A stretch of DNA of 11,842 nucleotides, from the NCBI GenBank assembly GCA_964634645.1, contig CAZWKI010000032.1:1-11842 (forward strand), written 5' to 3'. The translations under genes were made by a program, and so were the position numbers. The notes under the pieces are model-generated. The model made no database searches. It worked only from the letters and a program-made list of their open reading frames with translations, and was not told the DNA's origin. The stretch's first letter is position 1; each line of letters starts with the position of its first letter. Shown here piece after piece: positions 11,411-11,842 of this stretch. Origin of the DNA: CAZWKI01 sp964634645 (GTDB lineage: Bacteria; Patescibacteriota; Patescibacteriia; UBA1558; S5-K13).

Positions 11411-11431
11411 CAGGCAATATAACTAGTAACT

Positions 11432-11523
11432 AGTAGTAACAAGAAAGCAATTATTTAAGATTTGTTTAGGTAATTAAACTATTAATCTGCTTAGAAACTT
11501 CTTGCCATAATTGCTTTACTACT
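11432..11523 (+). repeat. Inverted repeat in the 23S leader
   Basis: AAAGCAATTAT (11444-11454) and ATAATTGCTTT (11507-11517) are perfectly complementary over 11 bp. The stem continues after a 6-nt bulge with AGTAGT (11432-11437)/ACTACT (11518-11523). The loop of about 52 nt shows no gene. It may be a processing stem. Confidence 0.6.
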
Positions 11524-11588
11524 GATTAGTGATTATATTGACAGAACATTGAAAATTTAGATCTAAACACCAAATAAAAAAATAACAC

Positions 11589-11614
11589 GAAACATAAGAA
11601 ACGTTTTATGTTTC
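11589..11614 (+). repeat. Hairpin immediately before 23S rRNA
   Basis: GAAACATAA (11589-11597) pairs perfectly with TTATGTTTC (11606-11614), a 9-bp stem with an 8-nt loop, ending a few bases before the mature 5' end. Confidence 0.6.
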
Positions 11615-11619
11615 AGTGA

Positions 11620-11842
11620 TTGCAATTTTACAAAAGGGTGTATGGTGGATGCCTTGACAATAAAAGACGATGAAGGACGTAGCAGCCTGCGATAAGCTTC
11701 GGTTAGGTGGCAAGCAACCTTTGATCCGGGGATTTCCGAATGGGGTAACCCACTGACAAAGCAAAACTGTCAGTATCTTTGACTGAATAAATAGGTCATT
11801 GAAGGCAACCTGGGGAACTGAAACATCTAAGTACCCAGAGGA
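11620..11842 (+). rRNA. 23S ribosomal RNA, 5' part
   Basis: The conserved 23S 5' domain is clear: GGTGGATGCCTTG (11644-11656), CGATGAAGGACGTAGCAGCC (11669-11688), TGCGATAAGC (11689-11698), GGGGATTTCCGAATGGGG, CCTGGGGAACTGAAACATCT and GTACCCAGAGGA at the window edge. Aligning GGTGGATG with E. coli puts the mature 5' end near 11620 (uncertain by a few bases). The gene continues beyond the window. No 16S rRNA, Ile/Ala tRNA or 16S 3' tail (CCTCC) lies between it and the minus-strand gene ending its upstream side at 11021, so this 23S is not directly downstream of a 16S. Confidence 0.96.

Noticed and set aside
11538..11567. TTGACA (11538-11543) and palindrome TTTAGATCTAAA (11556-11567) as a third rRNA promoter
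   Set aside because: With normal spacing the -10 would be ATCTAA or TCTAAA, a poor match. The palindrome may simply be structural.

Overview
This is an AT-rich window of bacterial DNA (clearly below 35% GC by eye) with short spacers. It carries housekeeping genes of a minimal kind: a KhpA-type KH protein, TrmD, a CCA-adding enzyme, MscL, two tRNA-Leu genes with encoded CCA, and the start of a 23S rRNA. The low GC, the many housekeeping genes without a Shine-Dalgarno (SD) sequence, a GIY-YIG gene invaded by a 'PEPVEG'-coding repeat, and low-complexity repeats beside tRNA genes suggest Patescibacteria (Candidate Phyla Radiation). That placement is an inference; no complete phylogenetic marker lies in the window.

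Layout. 1-514 (-): 3'-truncated cysteine-rich metal-binding protein. 738-1916 (+): khpA and trmD, without the rpsP, rimM and rplS that often accompany them. 1984-2256 (+): small two-helix membrane protein. 2334-2588 (-): remnant of a broken gene, next to a lipoprotein gene at 2651-3514 (+). 3836-4114 (-): GIY-YIG protein ending at a TGA where the family normally has Trp. 4146-4357: a 20-nt copy of a tRNA-Leu 3' end, then the intact tRNA-Leu(UAG) (-). 4538-4756 (+) and 4817-5266 (-): two unrecognised genes, the second membrane-anchored. 5539-6213 (+): HAD phosphatase, overlapping convergently with the CCA-adding enzyme (6210-7757, -). The latter is translationally coupled to a pyrimidine-dimer glycosylase (7754-8179, -). 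8326-8985 (+): second HAD phosphatase. 9100-9187 (-): tRNA-Leu(UAA). 9408-10448 (+): mscL and an HD-domain phosphohydrolase. 10491-11021 (-): another unrecognised membrane-anchored protein. 11165-11842 (+): a long rRNA leader and the 5' part of 23S rRNA with no 16S upstream.

Two expression styles alternate. Housekeeping genes have no SD. Five genes (lipoprotein, the 72-aa protein, the two membrane-anchored unknowns, and the second HAD phosphatase) each have a GGAGG-type SD, a recognisable sigma70-type promoter and an intrinsic terminator, like separate monocistronic cassettes.

The most interesting stretch is the 23S leader. It has phased ATTAGTAT/ATTCGTAT repeats, two overlapping promoters with 17-bp spacers, a perfect DnaA-box 9-mer near the start site, a possible 16-codon leader ORF, two mutually exclusive hairpins resembling an antiterminator and terminator, a boxA-like motif, and local stem-loops before the 23S. 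This looks like an attenuation-controlled, 16S-unlinked 23S gene. The parts are visible in the sequence; the mechanism is inferred.
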